Positions 1 to 6,679 of a stretch of DNA of 6,679 bases are shown here, one piece after another. The notes beneath the pieces were generated by a model. That model ran no database searches. It was not told where the DNA came from and saw nothing but the letters and a program-made list of their open reading frames with translations. The position numbers and the translations under genes are program-made. Within the stretch, counting starts at the first letter, position 1. Each line of letters starts with the position of its first letter. Source of the DNA: Candidatus Epulonipiscium sp. (lineage in GTDB: Bacteria; Bacillota_A; Clostridia; Lachnospirales; Cellulosilyticaceae); assembly GCA_012841565.1 (NCBI GenBank), contig DUUM01000344.1:1-6679 (forward strand), read 5' to 3'.

Positions 1-2
1 CT

Positions 3-1766
3 AGAGTGAATACAGCTATGGTAAGGGGGAAGGCTTGTGTGAATGTTGGAGTTATTCATCCAATAGAATCCTTTTGGCTATACTACGGACCAAATGATCA
101 AACCCAGGCCATCAGGGACCAGATGGATGTAAATTATGAGAACCTAATGCAGTGGTTATTATATGGAACCATAGATTTTGACCTTATATCAGAAGCCCTT
201 TTACCAGAACTTTGTAAAAAGGCTAGTATTCCACTTGAGCTTGGGGAAATGGAATATGATACCATACTAATCCCTGATTGTAGAACCCTAAGAAGTAGTA
301 CTTTAGAAAGATTAGAAAGCTTTGTAGATCAAGGTGGAAAGGTAATATTTGCAGGTAGGGTTCCAAAACTTGTAGATGCTAAGCCATCCAACCGTGCTAT
401 AAAGCTAGCTGAAAAGGCTAAGATAATAGGATTTAATAGGCAGGAAATGCTTGATTCCCTTAAGGAAGAAAGACTGATAGAAATACGCAAGGATAGTGGT
501 AAATTATCAGATAACTTATTTTATCAGCTTCGAAAAGATACAGATTGTAAGTGGCTTTATATTTGCCATGTAAATAGAAAACGCAATCAGGTAGATACGC
601 CTGAACCCTATAGGATTCAGATTAAAGGCCAGTGGAAGATAGAAGCTTATGACACATTATCAGGAAGGATATATGACTTACCTGCTGAATATGAAAAGGG
701 GGAGACCTTCCTCTATTACACCATGTATCCAGAGGATAGTTTATTAGTAAAATTAATGCCCTTAGAGAAAGATATTGTGATTAACCGTGATAAGAGAATC
801 AATCATCAATCATTTGATAGGTCAAAGCAAAAGAAAATCATTGATTTTACCCAGCCAGAAAGCTTTGATCTTTCTGAACCAAATGCATTGCTACTAGATT
901 ATGCATCGTATCAGTTTAATGATGGTCCTATCAAAGCGAAGGAAGAAATTTTAAGGTTAGATAATAAGATCAGAAGAAAACTAGGATACCCACTTAGAAG
1001 AGATGCCTATGCCCAACCTTGGAGGTTGCCAGAGACGGGAACGCCAAAGGATAAAGTAACTTTGTTTTATGAATTTAATTCGGAAATAGAAGTAGCAGAT
1101 GTACTCTTAGCAATGGAAAGACCAGAAAATGCAAAGATCACTTTGAATGGTCAAATTGTAAAATCACAGGCAAGAGGGTATTATGTGGATTCCTTTATAC
1201 ACACAGTGTCATTGCCTAAAATAAACAAAGGAATCAATAAGCTTACTTTAGAAATACCATTTGCTAGAGAAACTAACCTAGAGAATATTTATATTTTAGG
1301 AAGTTTTGGAGTAGAGCTAAAAGGAAGAAGAGCAGATATTGTGGAATTCCCTAAGCAGCTTGAATTTGGGGATATAACCAGGCAAAGGCTTCCCTTTTAC
1401 ACAGGAAACTTAGATTATAATTTTACATTTGAATTAGAAGAAGAAAAAGAGTTAATCATATCCATTCCTCATTTTTCATCCCCTGTTTTAGAGATCTTTG
1501 TTAATGAGGAGTCTAAAGGCTTAATGGCATTTGCCCCTCATATGAAAAACATTGGAAGGTATGGAAAGGGGGAACATAGGCTAAAAGTTCGTGTCTATGG
1601 AAATCGCTTTAATGGCTTTGGAACCCTCCATAATTGTGATGATGAGTTTATGTGGTATGGGCCAGATTCTTATCGGACTGTAGGTAGTCAATGGAGTGAG
1701 AGCTATGGTGTTAGGCCAGTAGGAATATTATCAAGACTAGAATTAATAGAGCAAGAAAGTAATTAA
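3..1766 (+). CDS. Large glycoside hydrolase, GH106/alpha-L-rhamnosidase-like, C-terminal part (5' end outside window)
   Basis: The reading frame is open to the left edge, and the GTG at 6 reads naturally as an internal valine (Arg-Val-Asn-Thr-Ala...), so the gene begins before the window. Numbering from that GTG, residues ~12-118 look like the Rossmann-like, amidotransferase-type domain that follows the catalytic barrel in large bacterial glycosidases: GVIHPIESFWL at 15-25, then YDTILIPDCRTL and GGKVIFAG. A beta-rich linker follows. Residues ~355-440 look like a galactose-binding-type beta-sandwich (ITLNGQIV near 378-385), and ~455-580 like a second one ending in WYGPDSYRTVG near 550 and GVRPVGILS. 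This C-terminal pattern recalls ~1000-residue proteins annotated as glycosyl hydrolase or alpha-L-rhamnosidase. The catalytic domain, its acid residues and any signal peptide are not visible, so family and substrate remain inference. The gene converges on a fucosidase operon, which supports a sugar-degrading role. Confidence 0.65.
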   Translation, partial: RVNTAMVRGKACVNVGVIHPIESFWLYYGPNDQTQAIRDQMDVNYENLMQWLLYGTIDFDLISEALLPELCKKASIPLELGEMEYDTILIPDCRTLRSSTLERLESFVDQGGKVIFAGRVPKLVDAKPSNRAIKLAEKAKIIGFNRQEMLDSLKEERLIEIRKDSGKLSDNLFYQLRKDTDCKWLYICHVNRKRNQVDTPEPYRIQIKGQWKIEAYDTLSGRIYDLPAEYEKGETFLYYTMYPEDSLLVKLMPLEKDIVINRDKRINHQSFDRSKQKKIIDFTQPESFDLSEPNALLLDYASYQFNDGPIKAKEEILRLDNKIRRKLGYPLRRDAYAQPWRLPETGTPKDKVTLFYEFNSEIEVADVLLAMERPENAKITLNGQIVKSQARGYYVDSFIHTVSLPKINKGINKLTLEIPFARETNLENIYILGSFGVELKGRRADIVEFPKQLEFGDITRQRLPFYTGNLDYNFTFELEEEKELIISIPHFSSPVLEIFVNEESKGLMAFAPHMKNIGRYGKGEHRLKVRVYGNRFNGFGTLHNCDDEFMWYGPDSYRTVGSQWSESYGVRPVGILSRLELIEQESN

Positions 1767-1770
1767 ACAT

Positions 1771-1811
1771 AAAAAACCCCTGCCCTCATGAATGAGGAGC
1801 AGGGGTTTTTT
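1771..1811. terminator. Bidirectional rho-independent terminator between convergent genes
   Basis: A 13-bp perfect arm, AAAAAACCCCTGC at 1771-1783, pairs with GCAGGGGTTTTTT at 1799-1811. Inside it, CCTCAT (1784-1789) pairs with ATGAGG (1792-1797), leaving one bulged A at 1798 and a very small loop. Each strand ends in a GC-rich stem followed by six T's, so the hairpin can terminate the plus-strand hydrolase (stop at 1766) and the minus-strand fucosidase (stop at 1816). It nearly fills the gap between the two genes. Confidence 0.93.
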
Positions 1812-1815
1812 ATAT

Positions 1816-3255
1816 TTAAGCCATAATTACCTTTAATGCAAAGGCGTGGTCACAAGGCTTTGTTGCAGGTAATGTAACAATTAACCCTTGTTCTGTTTGA
1901 GTAAACTTTAGCTCTTCAGGGGAACCAAGCAAAGATACAGACTTGATCGTATCACTTTGTTTTGATTTGCTTAAAGCATGAATTGTTAAGATTTGATCTT
2001 CAGGCCAACCTAAGGCAATGGCATAAACAGCATTTCCTTTAGCTGTAAAGCGAAAGTCCTTAGAGGTGAAAATATCTGAATCTATACCAGAAGCAATTCC
2101 GTCATTTTCTAGTTGGTTTTGAATATGATTGACATCATAGTTTGCATCTTCTACGCTAGTTGGTCCTTCAGCGGCAATACGATAAGGCCTTGTGCCGTAG
2201 ATTGCATCTCCGCAGATTTTTAGCCAATCACCAACCCTATATAAGATTTCTTTTGCATCCTCGTGGAAAGACCCATCGGCTTTAGGTCCAACATTTAATA
2301 GCAGGTTTCCATTTTTAGCCACAATATCACAGAGTTGATGGATAATTTTTTGGGCTGATTTGTACTTAGGATCTTGAACGATAGACCAGGTAATATTATC
2401 TTCCAGCCTATCATCTGTTTGCCATGGGAAAGATTTAGCTGTTGAAAAACGGCCACATTCTATATCAAGAACGCCCATCTCGTCCGGAAAGTCCTCTTGT
2501 TTATAAGTAATAATCGTATCTTCTTGACCACTCTTATTATAATAAAAATCAGCAATATCATACCGGTATTCTTCGCCGATTATATTGGTCCGGCTATCAA
2601 AATAGATAACGTCTGGCTTGTAATTTTCTATAACTTCCACTACTTTATCTTTCCATGTTGTATTAAAGGCTTGGTCTGGTAATCGGTAAGGAGCATAGCG
2701 GCTAGTTTCTAATGGTAGGGCTTTCCCGTAATAAATTTCGTTTTCAGGAACATAAACATCCGCTTCAGGGTCTGATGACATAAACCATCCCCATAACCAT
2801 TGATGATGAAAGGTAGCAAGTATTTTGATATCGCGTTTGCGAAAAGCATCTACACATTCTCCTACAACATCTCTTTTAGGTCCATAGTTAACACTATTGA
2901 TAGGATTTACCTTACTATCCCACATAGAAAAATTATCAGCATGTTCCGTAACAGGACCAGCATACTTGGCACCTGAGCGAACGACTAGGTCAGCCCATTC
3001 CTTGGGGTCGAATTTTTCCCCTTCTAGCTTGTCATAAAAATCTTTATATCCAAATTCACTTAAGTTTCCGTAAGTTTCCACATGATGAATGTTTTGGGAA
3101 GAACCCTTGGCATATATATTTCGTGAATACCATTCGTTTTCACACGCTGGTACGCAGTAAGGACCCCAGTGAAAAAACAATCCAAACTTTGCATCTCGGA
3201 ACCACTCCGGGGCTTCCCTTTTGACATTATCCCAATTTATTTTATTATTGTTCAT
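1816..3255 (-). CDS. Alpha-L-fucosidase, GH29 family, cytoplasmic
   Basis: This 479-residue protein fits the usual bacterial GH29 length. The family releases terminal alpha-L-fucose with retention of configuration. Visible landmarks are WFRDAKFGLFFHWGPYCVP at 18-36, with the conserved HWG at 29-31; EWYSRNIY from 41; EHADNFSMWDSK at 104-115; GPKRDVVGE at 125-133; PDVIYFDS at 214-221, with D220 the probable nucleophile; DIECGRF at 264-270, with E266 a candidate acid/base; PWQTDD at 277-282; and GNLLLNVGPKADG at 316-328. Residues ~395-479 form the C-terminal beta-sandwich (VYAIALGWPED). No signal peptide or membrane segment is seen, so it should act on imported oligosaccharides. The ATG at 3255 has AGGAGGT five bases upstream. 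It is the last gene of the minus-strand operon, 25 bases after the esterase, and ends at the shared terminator. The usual HHDGF motif reads HADNF and DIERG reads DIECG, so linkage preference may differ. The family call is firm; the glycan is unknown. Confidence 0.93.
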   Translation of the reverse strand: MNNNKINWDNVKREAPEWFRDAKFGLFFHWGPYCVPACENEWYSRNIYAKGSSQNIHHVETYGNLSEFGYKDFYDKLEGEKFDPKEWADLVVRSGAKYAGPVTEHADNFSMWDSKVNPINSVNYGPKRDVVGECVDAFRKRDIKILATFHHQWLWGWFMSSDPEADVYVPENEIYYGKALPLETSRYAPYRLPDQAFNTTWKDKVVEVIENYKPDVIYFDSRTNIIGEEYRYDIADFYYNKSGQEDTIITYKQEDFPDEMGVLDIECGRFSTAKSFPWQTDDRLEDNITWSIVQDPKYKSAQKIIHQLCDIVAKNGNLLLNVGPKADGSFHEDAKEILYRVGDWLKICGDAIYGTRPYRIAAEGPTSVEDANYDVNHIQNQLENDGIASGIDSDIFTSKDFRFTAKGNAVYAIALGWPEDQILTIHALSKSKQSDTIKSVSLLGSPEELKFTQTEQGLIVTLPATKPCDHAFALKVIMA

Positions 3256-3260
3256 GATAT

Positions 3261-3267
3261 ACCTCCT
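3261..3267 (-). promoter_or_regulatory. Ribosome binding site of the fucosidase gene
   Basis: The minus strand reads AGGAGGT, then ATATC, then the ATG at 3255. This is a near-perfect Shine-Dalgarno match at 5-base spacing and fixes the fucosidase start. It lies in the 25-base gap after the esterase stop codon, so no separate promoter is likely there. Confidence 0.9.
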
Positions 3268-3280
3268 GTTGAATGAATAA

Positions 3281-4675
3281 TTATGATGTTATATGTTGTT
3301 TGTAAAAAGAAACAATAGGAATATAGCTTACCTCATCTACGACAGGCGTAAATGTTGGATTTGCCTCCCAACCATGAGAAATGGTTGCATTTTCACTAAG
3401 GCTTCTTTCTAGTGTAATAAGAAGAATATTTGGCTCATCCTTACTAGCTTTAATAGATGCAATTGGCACAATGCCATTATCGTCTTGAATGAGGAATCCT
3501 AAATCATTATGTTTGCTTGTTGATACTAGAAGACTACGCCTAATATGATTAAAATGCAGTTTTATTGTATCATCCTCATAGGTTATTTTAGCTAATTCAG
3601 GGGCTAAAAATTTTGGCGTATTGTAAAGAACATAGCCACATATTTTAGCCATTCTTTCACCTAGCATTATATAGGAATGAGCATTGTTATGGATTCCATC
3701 AGAAAGTGTGCAATTGAGTGTTGGAAGAATATAAACACTAGGAATAGTTAAGGAAGCTTGCCTTTGGGCTTCTCTTACTATTCCCCAACCGTCATCATAT
3801 TCGCCATCTAACTGCCGATTTAGCTGAAAAGTAAAAAAAGGAACTTCATAAGCTAATTGAGACCTTGTTTCCATAACAAAATGTTTAAAACTTTCAAAGT
3901 ATGTATCTGCCAGCTCTGGTGTTGTGTCTGAGCATCCTTGATACCATAAGATGCCTGCAACTTTGCCGCCACATTCCTTGATCTTTGTCATCATGTTGGC
4001 AAACAAGTCCCCATCTTGCAAGTTGTTCCACCTACTAATAGGAGAACCACCAAGTGCAGTAGATATAAAACCTACCGGATAATGGGAGAGTTTATGAAGG
4101 CTTTTCCCAAAAGATAAATAAGGGGATACACCGGAAACACCCATTTCTGCATTAACATCATCTGCAGCAAAGGTAGATTCATTCATAGGATGACTACATA
4201 AGTCCCAAGTTCTACGATTTCTATAAAGATGGATTAAAGGCATAGGAGGATCGTAAGCAGAATCCCTGCCATAGCCAGAAGAATTGGATTGGCCGGCGAT
4301 GACAAAAAGATCCCCAACTCCAATATGAGATCTGATATCTCCCCGAAAGATCCATCCTAAGTCTGGGGTGGTACTAATGGTATCTAAACCAGTTTCAATT
4401 CTATACAATCCGCCGGCTGGGACAGATAGCTGGATGTCCCAGGTGCCACTGGTCATATTCTTATCTAAAGAATAATTTGTTTTTGTCCATGGGATGAGCT
4501 GAGAATTATCATCTTCTCTCATAACACGAATCATAGGTGAGGCAGTTTTAACACCTACATCTATTGCAGCCACGGGGATAATATAGGTACCCGAGAAATT
4601 TAAGATTGCAGCCCCGTGATCATGCTGGACAATCTGCCAATCCATTACCCCATTTTCTATAAAAACACCATGCAT
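3281..4675 (-). CDS. SASA-type carbohydrate acetylesterase (sialate O-acetylesterase-like)
   Basis: This 464-residue protein belongs to the SGNH-like SASA esterase group, which removes O-acetyl groups from sugars such as sialic acid or plant cell-wall glycans. Residues 1-115 look like a beta-rich N-terminal domain (FSGTYIIPVAAIDVG, VPAGGLYRIET). The catalytic domain starts at DLFVIAGQSNSSGYG (122-136), with S130 in GQSN the probable nucleophile. LGGSPISRW (208-216) and GILWYQGCSD (241-250) match further SGNH blocks. SDGIHNNAHSYIMLGERM (325-342) carries the Asp-x-x-His pair D326/H329. Residues ~355-464 form a beta-rich tail. The common WxQGES form of the block-III-like motif reads WYQGCSD, so Glu is replaced by Cys. 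No signal peptide is seen, so it is predicted cytoplasmic. The gene lies 12 bases after the binding-protein gene and 25 bases before the fucosidase, which suggests it strips acetyl groups that would block fucose removal. Its true substrate cannot be read from the sequence. Confidence 0.85.
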   Translation of the reverse strand: MHGVFIENGVMDWQIVQHDHGAAILNFSGTYIIPVAAIDVGVKTASPMIRVMREDDNSQLIPWTKTNYSLDKNMTSGTWDIQLSVPAGGLYRIETGLDTISTTPDLGWIFRGDIRSHIGVGDLFVIAGQSNSSGYGRDSAYDPPMPLIHLYRNRRTWDLCSHPMNESTFAADDVNAEMGVSGVSPYLSFGKSLHKLSHYPVGFISTALGGSPISRWNNLQDGDLFANMMTKIKECGGKVAGILWYQGCSDTTPELADTYFESFKHFVMETRSQLAYEVPFFTFQLNRQLDGEYDDGWGIVREAQRQASLTIPSVYILPTLNCTLSDGIHNNAHSYIMLGERMAKICGYVLYNTPKFLAPELAKITYEDDTIKLHFNHIRRSLLVSTSKHNDLGFLIQDDNGIVPIASIKASKDEPNILLITLERSLSENATISHGWEANPTFTPVVDEVSYIPIVSFYKQHITS

Positions 4676-4680
4676 AGTAA

Positions 4681-4688
4681 ACTCCTTT
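4681..4688 (-). promoter_or_regulatory. Ribosome binding site of the esterase gene, touching the upstream stop codon
   Basis: The minus strand reads TAA (stop of the lipoprotein gene), AAGGAGT, a short spacer, then ATG at 4675. The AAAGGAGT motif begins on the last base of that stop codon, so termination on one gene places ribosomes at the start of the next. This supports translational coupling and fixes the start. Confidence 0.85.
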
Positions 4689-6307
4689 TATTTGTAGTTT
4701 TTGTATAATTCATTTTGCCTATTAATATATTCGTCTAAACCATTGTCATAATAAAATTGTAATTGTGCTTCCCAACTTTTTATGGGGTCCTTTTTACTAA
4801 TAATAATCCTGGTTAAATCATCAAGGACAGATTCTGCATTAAATAGTTCAGTGGATTCTTTTGGCATGAGTAAAAAGTGATAGGGGCGAGAAATCTGTAG
4901 GGTATTTTCTTTATTCCATAATAATGAACCATTAGATAGTTCAAGGGAATTTTTTCCATATCTCAGATAGTTAATCTCACTTAGCTCAAAATCGTTCCAC
5001 GACCCCCCCCAAGAGGCTAAGGTTGACAAAAGAATTAAAGAAGGATACTTATCTTCTAAAACTGCCACTAATGTAGAATCACCTAGATTTAATAAAGAGC
5101 GATACTCCCCATCCTTATAATCATAATCAATACCTTCCATTCCATAATGGGTTAATGCCCAGCCTTCGTCGGAGAGCAGGTAATCAAATAAGTATAAAAT
5201 ACGTTCCATTTTTTCTTCATCTACAGATGAGGATATTAATGTTTCAGACCAAAACAAATTACTACTGTTGCTATATAAGTTACCATCAGGGGCTGGGAAA
5301 ATATTAAGTAGTGTGACAGACTCATCAAAGGCTTTATCCTGGCAAGCATTCCAGCGCTCTTCTATATCCATAATGTTAGAAGGAGTAGACTTATATTCTA
5401 AGGCACCTAATTTACCATGTATAAAATCATCCACTGCATCATTAGATTTTTTTATATAAAAATCAGGATCTAATCCCCCCTTTTGATAAAGGTTATGGAA
5501 AGTTGAGACCACTGATTTGAAGTTTTCAGTTATATAAGTAGGAATGTACTTACCATCTTTTTCTATCCATGAAAAAACGTTACATTCAGGTGCAACACCT
5601 AATAATAGCCACTTTCCAAGGGCAATACGGCTATTTACATTATACCCCAATGTGTCGTCTTCTCCGCTGTTGTTAGGGTCGTTATTAGCAAAGGCAGTAA
5701 CAAGGTTAATAAATTCATCTAAATTTGCAGGAGCTTTAAGATTTAAGTTTTCCATCCAGTCTTTCCGAATAAGCATACTAGCATCTGAGGATCCTAATAT
5801 TGGATCATGAAAAGATATCCTAGGAATGGTATAAATACTGTCCTCAATGTTAAGTAGGGGTTCTAGCGATTTAATCTCCTTAGACAGATTAGGGAATTTA
5901 CTTAAATCGTTAGGGATACTCCTAATTTGCTTATTATCGATTAAACGATGTAATAAGGAAGAGTCGTTGCTATCTGTTGAAGATATAGTTAAGTTTGCAT
6001 GTATATCCGGTAAATTATTGGTTGCACTTAGGATACGGTAGCGTTCCTTATAATTGGACCAATCAACTAAAACAGGATTGATTGTAATGTTAAATAATTC
6101 TTCTATATAATTTAAAAGTTCATCTTTTTCCTGGGCATTTACCATATTGTCAATATTCCAGTATCCGACGCTAATAGTTAAATGTTCATCAAAAGAAACA
6201 TGCTTTAAGTGGTCAGGAATATTGATAGAGCCATGAATATCATTTAAATTATTAGAACAGCCAGTTGAGAGGGTTAAAATTAATAATAAACATACAATGT
6301 ATCTCAT
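4688..6307 (-). CDS. ABC-transporter substrate-binding lipoprotein, LplA-like oligosaccharide binder
   Basis: This 539-residue protein starts with a lipoprotein signal: a short basic start (MRY), a hydrophobic core (IVCLLLILTL) and a lipobox STGC with C17 as the lipidated cysteine. The mature protein would sit on the outer face of the membrane and capture sugars for ABC permeases. The body matches the large extracellular solute-binding family 1/LplA group: a first lobe strand (LTISVGYWNID) near 43-53, LPDIHA near 99-104, RKDWMENLNLKAPANLDEF at 181-199, and an acidic loop DPNNSGEDDTLGY at 210-222 like the DxNxxGxxDTxG loop of this group. Its size (~540 residues) is typical of LplA/YtcQ-like proteins rather than smaller sugar binders. 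No permease is seen in the window. The start codon overlaps the regulator stop (ATGA), and the esterase follows after 12 bases. A G8 run encodes W433-G434-G435. Ligand unknown; a fucosylated oligosaccharide is inferred from the neighbours. Confidence 0.9.
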   Translation of the reverse strand: MRYIVCLLLILTLSTGCSNNLNDIHGSINIPDHLKHVSFDEHLTISVGYWNIDNMVNAQEKDELLNYIEELFNITINPVLVDWSNYKERYRILSATNNLPDIHANLTISSTDSNDSSLLHRLIDNKQIRSIPNDLSKFPNLSKEIKSLEPLLNIEDSIYTIPRISFHDPILGSSDASMLIRKDWMENLNLKAPANLDEFINLVTAFANNDPNNSGEDDTLGYNVNSRIALGKWLLLGVAPECNVFSWIEKDGKYIPTYITENFKSVVSTFHNLYQKGGLDPDFYIKKSNDAVDDFIHGKLGALEYKSTPSNIMDIEERWNACQDKAFDESVTLLNIFPAPDGNLYSNSSNLFWSETLISSSVDEEKMERILYLFDYLLSDEGWALTHYGMEGIDYDYKDGEYRSLLNLGDSTLVAVLEDKYPSLILLSTLASWGGSWNDFELSEINYLRYGKNSLELSNGSLLWNKENTLQISRPYHFLLMPKESTELFNAESVLDDLTRIIISKKDPIKSWEAQLQFYYDNGLDEYINRQNELYKNYK

Positions 6308-6679
6308 ATCCCATTCCTTTCATGTTTTTTATAAATAGATGTATTTTCTATGGGATAACTATCTGGCTTAGCACGATATTGTGTTGGGGTTACCCCAATT
6401 GCCTTTTTAAATACTTTAGCAAAATAAAAATAATCTCGGTATCCAACAGCAGTAGCAATGTTTGAAATCGGCATATTAGTAGTCCGTAAAAGATTCATTG
6501 AATGCTGCATTCGTAAGTTTGTTAAATGTGAAATAAAAGTATCTCCTACTTCTTGGTGGAAAAGTTGGCTAACATAGTTTGAATTAATGGAACAAATATC
6601 AGCTAAGGTTTGGATAGAGATATCTTCATTATAATGTTGGTAGATATAATCAAGCATAGATTTCACAAGGGTGTTATTA
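6304..6679 (-). CDS. AraC-family regulator, C-terminal DNA-binding domain (YesN-like; 5' end outside window)
   Basis: The last ~124 residues of a transcription regulator are present. The frame stays open to the right edge, and the GTG at 6666 is better read as an internal valine (Asn-Asn-Thr-Leu-Val-Lys...), since the helix leading into the domain runs through it. Numbering from that GTG, the first helix-turn-helix spans ~16-36 (ISIQTLADICSINSNYVSQL, then F). The second spans ~67-86 (ISNIATAVGYRDYFYFAKVF), followed by the AraC signature ending KKAIGVTPTQYR at 87-98. About 22 extra residues follow, rich in Pro, Lys and charged residues. The domain probably binds DNA upstream of this operon. 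Whether the missing N-terminus is a response-regulator receiver (YesN type, paired with a YesM kinase) or a sugar-binding cupin cannot be seen. The adjacent LplA-like lipoprotein makes YesN more likely. The stop codon overlaps the next start by 4 bases, so it belongs to the same transcription unit. Confidence 0.92.
   Translation of the reverse strand, partial: NNTLVKSMLDYIYQHYNEDISIQTLADICSINSNYVSQLFHQEVGDTFISHLTNLRMQHSMNLLRTTNMPISNIATAVGYRDYFYFAKVFKKAIGVTPTQYRAKPDSYPIENTSIYKKHERNGI
6314..6320 (-). promoter_or_regulatory. Ribosome binding site of the binding-protein gene, inside the regulator's 3' end
   Basis: The minus strand reads AAAGGAA, six bases (TGGGAT), then the ATG at 6307. The site lies inside the last codons of the regulator, and the start overlaps the regulator stop as ATGA. 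It is a moderate Shine-Dalgarno match with good spacing and supports the M1 that begins the lipoprotein signal peptide. Confidence 0.75.

Noticed and set aside
6..8. GTG as the true start of the plus-strand hydrolase
   Set aside because: The frame is open upstream to the window edge, the protein begins in the middle of a recognisable domain, and no ribosome binding site can be assessed. It is almost certainly an internal valine.
5475..5480. C6 run as a second slippage tract in the binding-protein gene
   Set aside because: Six identical bases are short enough to occur by chance, unlike the G8 tract.
5563..5584. Possible catabolite-repression (cre) site around TGAAAAAACGTTACA
   Set aside because: The spacing between the TG and the central CG is two bases too long for the cre consensus, and the site lies deep inside the binding-protein gene.
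5544..5810. Open frame of 88 codons on the plus strand, with similar short ones at 2497-2682, 5268-5459, 5847-6041 and 6265-6465
   Set aside because: All lie antisense within well-supported genes, show no family resemblance and have no ribosome binding site worth noting; they are shadows of the real coding frames.
6664..6666. GTG as the true start of the AraC-type regulator
   Set aside because: The frame continues to the window edge, and a bare 120-residue DNA-binding domain is less likely than a full-length regulator cut by the window.

Overview
The window is a compact, AT-rich carbohydrate-use locus, most likely from a Gram-positive Firmicute (Clostridia/Lachnospiraceae or Paenibacillus-like). 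The reasons are low GC, strong AGGAGG-type ribosome binding sites, a lipoprotein sugar-binding protein of the LplA type, and an AraC-type regulator next to it as in YesM/YesN-lplA loci. The organism call is inference; no taxonomic marker gene is present.

Layout. On the plus strand, positions 3-1766 hold the C-terminal ~588 residues of a large glycoside hydrolase of the type often annotated as GH106/alpha-L-rhamnosidase-like. Its N-terminal part lies before the window. A 49-base gap (1767-1815) holds one long hairpin with A and T tracts that can end transcription from both sides. From there to the right edge, four genes lie on the minus strand. In transcription order they are: the C-terminal DNA-binding part of an AraC/YesN-like regulator (cut by the window end), a substrate-binding lipoprotein, a SASA-type acetylesterase, and a GH29 alpha-L-fucosidase. 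Regulator and lipoprotein overlap by 4 bases, and the other two gaps are 12 and 25 bases, so the four genes look like one transcription unit whose promoter lies outside the window.

Working model (inference). The lipoprotein captures an oligosaccharide outside the cell and hands it to ABC permeases not encoded here, probably upstream of the regulator. Esterase, fucosidase and the visible part of the opposing hydrolase show no export signal (the hydrolase N-terminus is not visible), so the imported glycan would be deacetylated and defucosylated in the cytoplasm. The substrate would be a fucosylated, acetylated glycan, such as pectin, xyloglucan or host mucin; the sequence does not decide between these. 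I see no CRISPR array, RNA gene, insertion sequence or clearly new system. The best leads are changed active-site motifs in the fucosidase and esterase and a G8 tract in the binding-protein gene.
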